This document shows positions 43,457 through 54,382 of a stretch of DNA of 64,000 nucleotides, one piece after another. This DNA comes from Phytophthora colocasiae (Eukaryota; Oomycota; Peronosporomycetes; Peronosporales; Peronosporaceae): contig JAGKQI010000104.1 in NCBI GenBank assembly GCA_018806915.1, positions 1,116,001-1,180,000 of the forward strand, written 5' to 3'. The position numbers were made by a program, and so were the translations under genes. The notes beneath the pieces are model-generated. The model made no database searches. It was given only the letters and a program-made list of their open reading frames with translations, and was not told the origin of the DNA. Position 1 is the stretch's first letter; each line of letters opens with the position of its first letter.

Positions 43457-44691
43457 GGTAATTGAGCCCCGCATATGTATACACCGCCGGAAACCAAATG
43501 CATAACTGTGTATATTATACACAAAGTTTAAAAATTGTACTGTCGGTTAATGCCCTGCTCCAAGCCGTGAAAGTACTCGCTAGTAAACTTCCTGTCATTG
43601 GTACTAAAGTACCACGAACACCACAAGCATTCATCTAAATAGCTAGGCACTACAGTTTTTTTCATACCACGCTCACTTTTAATTCTAGCCTTGATCTTGA
43701 CTTCCTAGATTCCCTCGATCCGGTTAGTGTGGACACCGGTCGAGTGATCTTGTCTAACAGCGCAGGGTTGTTCTCCAGCGTGTAGAGTATTCCCCTTCTC
43801 TCTCCACTCTGTACCTCAGTCACATACGACTTGAACATGTCGGACATGATCAAAGTTCTATTGTACAAAAAAATAATTAAAATAACACAGAATCAAATTT
43901 AATTGAAGAGAATCATAATTAAAAGGCATTTATCGTACCCGGGCTTGATGTGCGCCTTGATATGCTTTGACAGTGTTGGCTTTGTACGGTCATCGTACAC
44001 AATCTCAGCAAACCACTTTTTGGTGGTGTGGACCGCACCACCAAAGACCCAGTACTTGGGATGTTTCGTCCCTTGGAAGTACTTCTGCGTTTTCTTTCGA
44101 CAGTATGGCCTTCTCCACCAACCTGTAAACTCATAATTATTTTTTTAGAAAAAGCAAAATATAATAGTGAAAAATAGTTTTTACCTGCATTTTGTAACGC
44201 AACATCTCACCAGTGCAGATGTCGCGCAAGTACTGGTACCACGGGCCCGCGGTCTTGCGCGATATCTGCACGTGTTGGGCAGCCTCGGTCATGTGAGTGC
44301 CAGCTGCCCAGAAGAACACAACCTTGATAAGCATCGAGAGTGGAGCGTTTGAGCGCGAGAAGAAGCTCCCTGCGCGCATGCTCTTTTCCAGCCTGCATCC
44401 AGTTCTGTTGCAGCGCCAGCTTTTGCCGTCTTGCACCATGGGAACACCACACTTGTGGTGGTCAAGCCTGCATGGCCCACTCCATGGCTCCTTTTCAGTG
44501 GAGCACGCCAGGACCACGGCGTTAAAAGTGAATGTCGTACTTGCAGGACATCAACAGGGAGAATTTTTGGTAATGAAAGAGCAGTGACTACGCCCAGCAC
44601 TTACTAAAAGCTAGAGTGTAAAAAATGGGTACAGATTGTATACCACTGTTATATGTATATCCGGTTGTATACATATACGGGGCTCAATTAC
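43457..44691 (-). mobile_element. Merlin (IS1016-like) DNA transposon
   Basis: Inverted ends start GTAATTGAGCCCCG on both sides (43457-43489 and 44661-44691) and stay similar for about 30 bp. Length is about 1.24 kb. The minus strand encodes an ISXO2-like transposase. I could not find a convincing target duplication; a short ACTGTG repeat outside both ends is only suggestive. Confidence 0.75.
43662..44517 (-). pseudogene. Merlin transposase (ISXO2-like DDE), in pieces
   Basis: The N-terminal part at 44517-44190 has paired Cys ends of a zinc ribbon (CGVPMVQDGKSWRCNRTGC) and FFSRSNAPLSMLIKVVFFWA, then AAQHVQISRKTAGPWYQYLR, typical of IS1016/Merlin. After a gap that looks like an intron near 44190-44130, the catalytic region reads KYWVFGGAVHTTKKWFAEIV and TLSKHIKAHIKPGT. 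After a second intron-like gap it reads TLIMSDMFKSYVTEVQSGER (catalytic Asp). Whether the gaps are true introns or damage is unresolved, so I list it as a probable pseudogene. Confidence 0.65.
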
Positions 44692-45839
44692 AGTACTGTG
44701 AATCACCGTCGTCATTCACCCACAATATGTCTGATGGATCCGTTGACTTCACGAGCACCAACAGACTGGCTCAACTCTAGGCACCCACGGCAAGTGGTAT
44801 TCCTGTTTGGAGTGGAGATAGACACGTGCGATCAAGTCCCTGCGGAGTCTCTGCTCAAGGTCATGCTGAAGGTTCTCGCGTTACTGTTTATAACGCTGGA
44901 GGGTGATCGACGGAGACATTATTGTTAAAGTAAACAAACGCTCAGAAAATGTCTTTAATCATCTGTCTTTATTGATTCTTTATCTCTCTACCGCTAACTT
45001 ATGCTATCCTTACGAACGTGCCCAGTCCGAAGCAAATGCGGTTGTGAGAGGAGTGAATCATCTCCCTCTTGCCTCCGGTTCCTCATCGCACAAATGGTGT
45101 CTCTCTCCAGAGAGACGGTACTAGCCAGTCACAGCTTGGCTACTTACTTGTCAAACTGTATCGTCACTTGATTAACCTTAGCTAAACTTTAGCCTTAATT
45201 AACTGATTATACAAACTGTTGGCTTTGAATCCATCTGGAGGACAGATGTGTCGGTTGCCTACCGACACAGCTGACTCCACAGAGGGTTCTCCTCTGCGCC
45301 ATCTCCCCAGTGGAGATCGGGCGCAACACTCCCACTAAGTGTCGATGGTAGTCTTTTGATCTTTGACTCCACAGTCCACAGGAACTGGCGTAGACAACAG
45401 CACTGTAATTCAATTTCACCCCTGGAACTGGCGTAGTCGCGGCTCTCTGAGAGCTAAGTGCTAGTGGCAGTGGCTATAAACACGGAAACCGACTACGTGT
45501 CCGTAGGAAGGGACACAGACACGGCCTCTACTATTTCCTCCATCGGGTCCTCTAACACAGAAGACGCATGCGAAAGAACGAGTTACCTGTTTCATCTTTA
45601 TTAACGACATGAGAACTGGCGAATTTCAGTGCATGGTCTATTCTAGATAAGGAGTAACTCAGGTTTGGCGTTCTCGTTCAACGCCAAACTTTAAAGGTTA
45701 CCTAGCCCAAGATCATGCAGACATCTACGGCATTGACATTGAGGATCAAGCCTCTAGCACATTTCCCCGGCCGACGAGAGCCCGTGTTGAAGCCACGGGA
45801 CCGGGAGCCGCCAAGTAGTCTGACGAGAAACTTGTTATG
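44692..45839. other. no gene recognised; possible LTR-like sequence
   Basis: Non-coding repeat-like DNA with internal repeats such as GGAACTGGCGTAG (twice, about 45380-45435). A decayed LTR is possible, but I found no matching partner in the window. Confidence 0.35.
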
Positions 45840-46075
45840 TCGATTGTCTCCAACCCCCAGCCGTTCGCTGCTTTCGATCAAGATACATTTGTGGATTATT
45901 GTAAGTTTCTACGTCCTGACCATGTCAGCAAACGATTCGAAGAAAAGTTCAGTGGAAAACTGAAAAGAGGCTGTTCGCGTGGAAATCCGTCAGGAATTGA
46001 TGGTCCGAGTTAGCTTTACGACAGATTTGTGGACATCACCTTCGAAACGGGATTATATGGTAGAATAGCGCTTTT
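45840..46075 (+). pseudogene. hAT transposase N-terminal fragment
   Basis: The frame gives PFAAFDQDTFVDYCKFLRPD; then in a shifted frame VRVSFTTDLWTSPSKRDYM. FTTDLWTSP is a strong signature of the hAT catalytic domain. Only this short piece is present, just before a Crypton. Confidence 0.6.
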
Positions 46076-46389
46076 TTGTTCGGACATTAGTTAATATTTG
46101 TGGTTCACCGTTAACCAATTAAAATGATTATAACAATAGATCAGCCAATGATGCAAAACGCAAATATATTTGCTCAAGTTCGGACATGTTTTGTCCGAAC
46201 AAATACAAAATATTTTCTATTAGCATAGTGAATCTAAGTCAAACGCGTACATTCCAAATATAGTTTCTGGTGGGACACAAAATAGATTTAGAGAGGATCC
46301 AACAGTTTTAGCAAAGCATGTTTGTGGTATTTTAAGAGAGAAACTACTTCCCAAGAAAGTAAGGTAGTTCCTCCATTTGCTAGAACGAA

Positions 46390-48528
46390 TACAAAAACAC
46401 AATTGATGTCTACGCGGTCTCTGATTCCCGGGAACTCGCAAAGGGTGCGTCAAACGGCGCCAACGCGTTTGGGAAGTTTGCAGAAGTTGAGGAGTATACT
46501 ATACAAGAGATCTGTGAACTTGGGGGCAGTGATTCGTCGGGGGAAAAGCTATACGTCGTCCTAGACAAGTTCGCTATGCATTTAACGTTCCAAGAGACAA
46601 CAAATGGCATGCTACTATCGAAAAACTCAGTTGCTAGCTTCTTTGGAAATGTCAAAAACCATCTACTAGAGCTGTACCCTTCCTTAGAAGTAGTGCCAGA
46701 TCGTCGTCTGCATAAGATTGCTTCAGTTCTCGATAAATATTACTTAAAGCGTGATACCGACGTTACGCACCAAGCGCCTCCGTGTACAAAGAATGACCTC
46801 CGTGTGCTCTCTACTGTTATACTGAAGCACGGTGCAGTGTCTGAAGACTATAAGAATTGTGCGCTGTTGAACCTGTTGTGGTATTTACTGGGGAGATCGT
46901 CAGACACGTTGTGTCTCATGAAGAACCAAGTTGCAGTTTATTCAGGTGAGTACTAATTGTACTATCTACCAATATTAATTTGCTGAAATTTATGGCTGGT
47001 ATCGTTTTATTCACAAGGTGGTTGCTTGTTTAAAAACTTCAAGATAATTAAGTCAGTGTCTACACAAAGTGCCGTAATATTCGTGGATCCCAATGAGTTT
47101 GTTTCGTGCCCAACTCATGCACTCGCAGTGGCTACTTTAATGGAGAAGACTCCCAGCCAATTTCTACTGGATCAGGTTCCTCAAGATTCTAGTACCATTG
47201 TACCTGAAGTGATAGATGGGACACCGCTTCGAGAGCTCATTCAGGTTTGTACAACTTGTACCGTAAGACCTTCAAGTGTTGGCAATGCACTGGATGAAAA
47301 TGATGATGGCGTGCAAGCGCGTAGTAAACGAGTTGTATCTGGTATTCATGCGTATGTAAACCGTATTCTGCCAAAATGGAGTTCGGTATGTGAAACGGAA
47401 GAAATCGCAGAGACACGACGGCAATCCCCCCACTCGTTCCGACGTGGCGCGGCTCAGAATGCAAACGGGTGCAATTCCATTAGCATACCTTGGATTTTAG
47501 ACGGGGGGTGGCTGGAGTTTGACTGCAGTAAACAAGGTGTTCAAGTATATTGATATTACCACACGCGAAGATCAAATGGTTGGGATGGTGCTTGCTGGAT
47601 GGGATTTAAAAAAGACACCTCACCTACCCGCTCTGGCTGTATTTGACGATGTGGTTCTGCAAAGGATCAGACTTGTCCGAAGATTTTGTTTGGTTCTTGC
47701 CATGCGCTTCCAGATGATCTCCGATTTCGAAATGTGGTTGCCGATGTTTTAATGGCTACTTCTATCATGCACTTCAAGGCTATGATTCTCCTGGCCCCTC
47801 TTCACTCTACGTCGCACAGCAATCAGTCACGTTATGTATCGGAGGAGAATTTGAAGCGTGAGCAATGATAAGTCACCTTTCTTTTCTCGAGACAGGAAAA
47901 CATAAATCTCCCAATATCCCTGCTGCCACGTCCGATGAAGTTGCGCTCGTACGACGGTAGGCAGAGTTGCTGGAGAAACAAGCGCAGATAATCAACGAAT
48001 TATCACCTCAGGTGACAGCGTTAAACGACAGAATTCTCCATCTGGAAGTCCCACCTCAATCTATGGTTATCACTGATGGAGAGACAAACGTGTCCACGAC
48101 ATGTTCGAGTGACGGACCCCCACTCAATCGTTCGCGTTCGCGCAAGGCCGAAGTCACTATCATCTGTGTGGTTCGAATGGTTCTCAAATCTGTTATCGAC
48201 AAAGGAACAAAACAGACGACGGTATCATGAGTGCAAAGTAGTCATAGCGTTCATGCGTATCTTCTTACCAGCAGGTTACGACGTGACCGGAACGGGTGAC
48301 GATGCCAAAGCTCGGATTTTACGTGCTGGACGTGACGCAGAAAGCAACATTTTGGGGTTCTTGACTGCTGAAAATGTCAAGGTAAGAGCACATGGTACAG
48401 TTGTTAAAGATCGGAAGCGTTTGCATGGAGTCGGTAAATTAGACGATCGTATCTTACAGTTCCAGAGATTACAGTGGGAAGGTAAAGTGCTTAGAGAATT
48501 CATCGAAGAGAATGAAAAACACAATTGA
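46390..48528 (+). pseudogene. Crypton tyrosine-recombinase element, decayed
   Basis: The frame around 46400-46945 holds a SAM-like region (HLTFQETTNGMLLSKNSVAS, LVLLW-type LLNLLWYLLGRSSDT with a likely first catalytic Arg). A GT-AG intron (about 46946-47018) joins to GGCLFKNFKIIKSVSTQSAV. The HxxR box is in SPHSFRRGAAQNAN and the distal part is SIPWILD, a shift, then TAVNKVFKYIDITTRE with the likely Tyr. Downstream are a coiled coil (LLEKQAQIINELSPQVTALN) and a region like the Crypton C-terminal DNA-binding domain (WFEWFSNLL, VVIAFMRIFLPAGYD). At least two frameshifts. Cryptons are circular DNA transposons that use a tyrosine recombinase. Confidence 0.72.
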
Positions 48529-49076
48529 GAACGTCGAAATGTGCATCAGGGCTGCGCGCAGAGGAAGTTTAGTTGACTCGTAGAGTCTCGCTTGCAAGGC
48601 GGTAACCTTCGGTTCTTTACAAGAACCAAGTCAGTGTCCCTATAAAATAAGGATTAACACAAACTATTTAAAATGTAAACTGAACTGTATTGATTTTCCT
48701 TTTATCTGCCCTTATCCTAAATGTAACGGATTTAATATCACATATTAAATCCTAATCAAAATGTAATCTGTTGCTCTGAGCCAACTGCCCTCACATGGGT
48801 ACACGTGACGTGTAAGAATTCGATGTGCCACACATAGATCTGTGATGTGTGTCTTAGCCAGTGTTTACCACACTAATGTAGCCAAGGCGATCAGCGCCGT
48901 ATAACCCCGTAACAAAATGGTTTTGACGATATCCAGGTGAGGCGAGTCAACTCAGCCGACATGGTCGATGGGCAGAAGAACCAGTAGCGAACGCCAAATT
49001 CGTTAGTAGCAGTAAGATCGGGTAGATAATATAAGCTGATACAATGGCTACAAAGCCGCAGTGTTATCAAAATCGG
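48529..49076. other. no gene recognised
   Basis: Non-coding, AT-rich. A palindromic pair TTTAATATCACATATTAAA lies near 48729-48747. No other structure identified. Confidence 0.4.
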
Positions 49077-49290
49077 TCAGTGGGGGTTCTTGGCAATACT
49101 TCGATGGGTTTTGGTGATGTCGTCGGTTGCAGTACTATCAAGTCCGGTACTGATCTCGTCGAACAGCGGCATGATGAAACTGCATTTCACCGGTCGAAAC
49201 ACTTTTGCGCTCGCCTCCGGACACACCAGGTTACAAGCAAGAGCAATGTTAAACAGTACTTGATGCTGATCAAACTGATAAATCACCACC
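49077..49290 (-). pseudogene. PDR-type ABC transporter fragment
   Basis: On the minus strand two frames give the ABC signature region (GVSGGERKSVSTGEMQF) and the Walker B region (LFDEISTGLDSTATDDITKT, RSIAKN). These are characteristic of the first nucleotide-binding domain of ABCG/PDR pumps. A one-base shift separates them and nothing else of the ~1300-residue protein is nearby. Relic copied into repeat-rich DNA. Confidence 0.75.
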
Positions 49291-49565
49291 TTGCGTGTGC
49301 GGAGTGCGTTTTAGTCGTGAATGCTGCCAACACTGAGACAGGTACAACTCAGCATACGGGGGCACGCGATGATTTCGGGTGATGCGTGTGTGTTACGTGT
49401 CAAGAAGTATTTCAAATGAGCAGGACAACCTTACTGCCATATGGGTACGAATGTAAAGGAGGGTTCTGATCTGCTGGATATCGTTAGAACCAGCTTCATC
49501 TTTTCTGGTTAAAATCAAGTCTGGATTACATACAGACTGTATGTACGATGTCTTCGCTCTCCTTA

Positions 49566-50030
49566 TTACTTGTGTTTTTTTGCATAAACAACAGCATATG
49601 ACTCTCGAGCCCGGAGAGATGGCTGGCGGCGTCGTGTTGACCGACGGACCTGGCTGTCGTCCAGTGCACAGGATGCGACTGCATCTACAGCATCTTCTCG
49701 ATCTGAAACGACAGATGAAGTCTCAGATTCTACATCACCATCAGATGGACCATCTGCATTATGAGCAAGTTCAGGATGGTGATCATTTACTTCCTCAGCT
49801 TCGGGAAACAGTTGAGGCGCAACTTGTACAGCTTGCTCAACAGGCCCTTTATAATCCATTTTCTCACCGTCAGGGGCAATCTCCTCAAGGAAGTGCCCTT
49901 GGATGTTGGTGTGTAGTTCAGTTTCATCAGCTACGTGTACCTGGTCCCTACATGCATCGATATCCACGCCGTATAATAGGGCGTGATTTATTTGCAGCAA
50001 CGGAGGCCCATATACTATCTCACAGTCCAA
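49566..50030 (-). other. open frame downstream of MULE remnant, unassigned
   Basis: 154 codons, acidic (Asp/Glu-rich middle), with a C-terminal basic stretch QVRRSTRRRQPSLRARESYA. It follows the MULE transposase remnant on the same strand and could be its decayed C-terminal tail, or part of a retroelement polyprotein. No domain recognised. Confidence 0.3.
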
Positions 50031-50036
50031 AACAGA

Positions 50037-51890
50037 CTATAGTCGTGGATCATCAGCACGGGTTGCACCCTGACGAGTACGCCTTGATCGGACTTGGCTA
50101 CTTCGTGTAACAAATCGTGCTTGTGGATCTGGCATCCCAGGGCATCGTTGATATGCAAACTGAGAAACTTTTATGACATGAAAGCGCATTCCAGATTTAA
50201 GCCAAACGCGAACAAGTTCTTCCTGTGGCATCTACAATCCAGCCACCTTCTGGCATGCCATACCAGAGAATTAGCTCGTAGTTTGAGGACTTGTAGGAGC
50301 GTCCAGCGTCGGATGAACTATCCTAAGTTTCAAAGTCGTCTGAATCTGAGTCTAACGAATCAACATCAATCCTCCGGACATGAACTGGCACACGAGATAC
50401 TTTAACCATTACCAAATCCCGGTTCTGTACCCGAAGAACAACCTCAGCTTTCATATTTTTTTTTCGCCACATTAAAAGCTGCTTCCATACGCTTGGACAC
50501 GACAGCTTCAGACGAAAAAGGTCCCATCGACGAGATGTAAGCAATACGAGGTAAATCGAGTCGCACCAATAGTTCAGTCGGGGTAGCTCGTTTGCTGTCG
50601 TTCACTAGTTTTAGAGTGTGGTGATACGTTTCAAGGGGGTTGTTTGTTGCCACATAACCTGGTGTGTGTGTGTGGCAAGCCTGTCATCGCAAAAATCGAT
50701 CATTCAGTAGCCACATAGAAATTATGTGGTATGCTACACGCTTAAATTGAGGACACACAGCTCCAGCACCCCGCCAAGATTTTATCACATAGTCGCATTT
50801 TTGTAAGTACTACTCCTCGGTGGGCGAAAAGCGCAAATCGTACAAGTTGCGAAAACCTGCTTTGAGACACCATGTAGCTTTGCATCTTTGCAATGTTTGA
50901 AAACATTTTGGCACACATGAAACCAACACATCAAAATCGTGGTTTCAGGCAACTCGGAGACGCACGCATTGCATTGTGCGTTGTCTGCATCAACCATAGT
51001 AAACTTAGGTGCAAATTCTACACCAAATTCATTGAAAATAACACGTTTCAAAAACGAGAGACACCAAGAAACGTCAGGCACACGACGCGAAGATGTGCAG
51101 AAGAACACAATCGGCTGGAAACCTCCACTACAATCTGAAATTCCAACACAAAAACAGGAAACGTTGCTTCACAACACCGTGCGTACTGTCCAGGTGCATT
51201 ACTGTAGTTAAAGCAGGGTCGTTAGAACAGCAATATACCGTTTGAGAAGATTCATGCACGTCAGTCCAATTCGAAACGGATTTGCATCCGACCCAGTACC
51301 AAGCAACTGCTGCATAGCTCCATCCACAATTTGATAGTCACCGAACACCAGCATATCATCATCAGAACGAGGCACGTGCAAATCAATCATAGAGCGCTTG
51401 CTGATCTCGATCACAGGGCCCATAGCGTCCTGTTTGTGATTTTTTTCATGCCTTGACGTAATTCTGTATCTGTCTAAGCTCTGGCGATGGGCCATCGATA
51501 CGGTGTGCTTTAACCTCTCAGCTGAGCCATCATTGACGGCGTTCCAATCATTTTAGCCTCGATATAAGACTTCGTAGCTGGTGTTAACTTAGGCAGTGTA
51601 GGAGATGGTGGTGCATCAGCAGCCATTGTGTGGTCTCCTTGGCCATACACAATAGTAAAATCAGCTTCTGCGCACTGTAGGATCTTGTAGCGGGCTTCAC
51701 ACGTTTAACCTGGGGCATTATCGGACTTTGCACACCGCTTAGATGTACATTTAGATAACTTGCAGCACATCTCATGCCACGTTGCAGCTAACGTGTCTTC
51801 TTCTCGATCAACATGGTTCATTGTGCTTCGTAACATATCATTTTTGTCAGTAGAAAAGGAAGATAGTTGTGACGTGAAATCCGTAAAAGA
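50037..51890 (-). pseudogene. second MULE transposase, degenerate
   Basis: Pieces in order on the minus strand are: LAATWHEMCCKLSKCTSKRC (51800-51720); DYQIVDGAMQQLLGTGSDAN with PFRIGLTCMN (51330-51250); SWCLSFLKRVIFNEFGVEFA and KFTMVDADNAQCNACVSELP with ILMCWFHVCQNVFKHC (51050-50880, the catalytic Asp and C/H box); TNNPLETYHHTLKLVNDSKR (50640-50580). A decayed SWIM-like region follows GMRFHVIKVSQFAYQ near 50180. Stops and shifts throughout. It is a different MULE lineage from the one at 14-17 kb; no ends were found. Confidence 0.7.
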
Positions 51891-51951
51891 CAAGTTATCT
51901 CCAGTTCTCCACAGTTCCTGCCAAGGGTGACGCTCTCGGCGGCGCGGCGGT

Positions 51952-51967
51952 GGGGGGGGGGGGGGGG
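51952..51967. repeat. 16-bp guanine homopolymer
   Basis: Sixteen consecutive G on the plus strand. Length is likely unstable, and a sequencing-length error is possible. Confidence 0.8.
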
Positions 51968-53178
51968 CTCTTCCGTGCCAAGAAGCTTCTGGGGAACCAA
52001 ATTATCTAATATTTGTGATGTTACTGGCCGTACGCAATGGTAGTTCCAAACCCTTTTAAAATAGTGCTGAGCTCCGTTGGATAGGTGACGTTGCCGAGAA
52101 GGTATCTCATGTCCCGACCGGACACCGTCCGATAGTGAAACCCAGCCAAGTTCAGACGAGCCGACGTAGCTGATATACTTGATTTGCAATTCGACGAGGT
52201 TTATTTAATTTGTTTTATTGATTCTGCTTGCGAGCACAGCACAACACGTTTGGTATCGATCAGCAGCACTAGCTAGCAGCAGCGCAAGGACATTTGGAAA
52301 GTAGCCGCGACCTAGTGTCGCCTTGATTTCGACTTGGAATCTCGGCACCGTGCAACATCGGTATCTGCAGTACATCCAGGCGGTGGAGCGCGTACGAAAA
52401 CAACCTGATCACAAACGCCCGTGTGGAAAGCACGTTGACGAAGATGGATGTGCCGGCAACGACAGTGCAGTCCGAGTTCGCGAACGTGTCGTCCACATAG
52501 CTGAACGAGAGCCTAATTCAAAGGGAAACTTAACTTAATTGAGTTAGCATCAATTCAAACTACTTAATGCATACAGGCTACTGCGGTGTCATGTCTTCGT
52601 GGAGCCTTTGGTGAAGCAGATCACGATACTGCTCTGCCTTGGTCGCATTAAATCCGCTATGGGTCCAGGTCGCCAGGTCATCTTCAATCGATGTAGGCTA
52701 GCTGCTTGCAATCAAAGTAGAAATCCTGTCCATATAGTACAGGAGATATGTGCAGCGGTCAAGAGAACTCGACTGCTGTGGTTTTGTCTTGAGCTCGCTA
52801 GTTGTTGCTTCAAATACTGTATCGGAATCCCCCGTCTTGTCAGCTACAAAGCGAGCAAAGAACCACTTGAATACTGTAAACACGTACTCAGAACTGTGTG
52901 CTTCCTTTAACGAATTCACGTGGAACAATTGTTTACTACTGCCAGCTTGACAAGTGCTCCACAAGGAGAAAACTCCAGCGGTTTCTGCTACGCAGACCAC
53001 TCAAATATACTCATCGACGACTTAATCAGAACATTTTTCTTTGGCGGCGATCGAGCAGTATACGCCAGCTCAATTTGAAAGAACAGAGCGGTACCAACGG
53101 GACAAACGATGTCGGGTTTGTTTTCCATGTACACGTAGATGAAGTAGTCGATGGTGTTACCAGTAGTTGTCGTGTTAT
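51968..53178. other. no gene confidently recognised
   Basis: Minus-strand frames at 52698-53000 and 52988-53245 can be read on from the acidic frame at 53179-53766 only through shifts. One piece reads SYTLHVFTDDSDSLL. I cannot name a family. Probably repeat-derived. Confidence 0.35.
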
Positions 53179-53766
53179 TCAGAAGGCTGTCTGAATCATC
53201 CGTGAAAACATGCAGAGTGTAGCTTGTCTGTGGGTCAGTATACACAACAAGAGGGACGTAGCTGGGGTAACGAGCCCTGAAAAAAGTCTCGTTTTCTCAC
53301 TTTGCACACGTTTTACAGCGATGGTTGCTGCGACTCCACCCTTGAGTATACTCTGACCCCTGACTTCGGCAGCGTCCACCATTTCCACGTCACTGTCACT
53401 GCTGCTTCCACTAGATTTATCACGCTCACTTTCACTGACATCTTTCGCTCCACCGTCACTGCTGTCTCCACCATCACTGCTTTCTCCACTACCGCCACTT
53501 ATCACACTGTCACCGCTCTTTTCCTCACTTTCGTTTTCTGCAGTACGAGCGCTATCATCATTGTACTCATCACCTTCTTCGACTAGATCTCCGCTGGCGC
53601 GCGTTGGTAGCTGCTCTGCAGCCTCAAAGACCCCACCACCCTCTGCGGTCGTTTCCGTTTCTGCACCGTCGGTAGCCATGTCGGTTTCCAAAGTCCTATT
53701 CAATTCTCGGGCCCCCTTAGCGCTGGAAGCGCCATCTTCCCCATCCCAACCACATCGCCGCCCCAT
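53179..53766 (-). CDS. hypothetical acidic Ser/Gly/Asp-rich protein
   Basis: Up to 195 codons; an internal ATG (MATDGAETETTAEGGGVFEA, about 53679) is a likelier start. Residues run through a low-complexity stretch, ENESEEKSGDSVISGGSGES and KSSGSSSDSDVEMVDAAEV, predicted disordered. The last ~25 residues change character (LLLCILTHRQATLCMFSRMI), suggesting a frameshift or missed intron; another frame continues VVYTDPQTSYTLHVFTDD. No domain recognised. It overlaps another frame (53700-53900) that ends in the same area, so only one is real. Low certainty. Confidence 0.3.
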   Translation of the reverse strand: MGRRCGWDGEDGASSAKGARELNRTLETDMATDGAETETTAEGGGVFEAAEQLPTRASGDLVEEGDEYNDDSARTAENESEEKSGDSVISGGSGESSDGGDSSDGGAKDVSESERDKSSGSSSDSDVEMVDAAEVRGQSILKGGVAATIAVKRVQSEKTRLFSGLVTPATSLLLCILTHRQATLCMFSRMIQTAF

Positions 53767-53937
53767 TCCTTACCGTCCTCTCCTTTGCTGGGTCTGTCTG
53801 CCACGCGCTTTGCATTGTGCTGCATGAATCGCTTGACCCAGTTCATTTCTAGGCCTCCACGCTTCGAATCCATCATGCCTGCTACAAAAGTCGAAAACAT
53901 CGGATTCGCGTACGGTACCCTCTGCGACTAGATGCGA

Positions 53938-54198
53938 TTAAAAAACTCCAATACTTCCCACTCGAACAGGCGTGATCTCGTGCTTGCGACCTCCTCCTTT
54001 CTCCCGCATGCGATTACCAGGATCCTGAATTGTGTCTAGCACGCTCCAGTACTTCTTCTGCCACCCGAGAAGCGTCGGCTTCTTAATCGGCTCCTTGTCA
54101 CTAAGTTCTTTGACCGCGCGACCTGCAGACCATTCTGGGTGGTCCTGCCATACCTTTAGCTTTGCGATGATGTCGCGGGCCGACGTCTGTACCCCCAA
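53938..54198 (-). pseudogene. transposase-type helix-turn-helix fragment
   Basis: 86 codons: IIAKLKVWQDHPEWSAGRAV, KKPTLLGWQKKYWSVLDTIQ then REKGGGRKHEITP. The spacing of helices and the glycine/arginine hook resemble the N-terminal DNA-binding part of pogo/Tc1-class or related transposases. No catalytic region follows. The family is not named with certainty. Confidence 0.35.
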
Positions 54199-54382
54199 GC
54201 CCCCAATCTTGTTCCTGGCGAAAACTGGAATGAGGGGGCCGCTTGATCTCTAAACTGACTTCTTGAACAATCTGACCATTCAGACTAATCTGTACGCAAC
54301 TTGACTGACCGGTCAGGCTAATGTAGAACAATCTGATCAGTCTGATTTGTCTGGTTAAACATCTTGTGCAACGTTTATTGCT

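Noticed and set aside
43400..44710. 8-9 bp target duplication for the Merlin element
   Set aside because: Flanks do not match directly; only a 6-bp ACTGTG at unequal distance was found.
44900..49020. Pair of LTRs flanking the Crypton region
   Set aside because: The stretches near 45.0-45.7 and 48.6-49.0 kb look repeat-like but do not match each other.
49541..50110. 189-codon plus-strand open frame rich in His/Gln/Leu
   Set aside because: It is the complement of the minus-strand acidic frame and MULE tail; composition fits a shadow frame.
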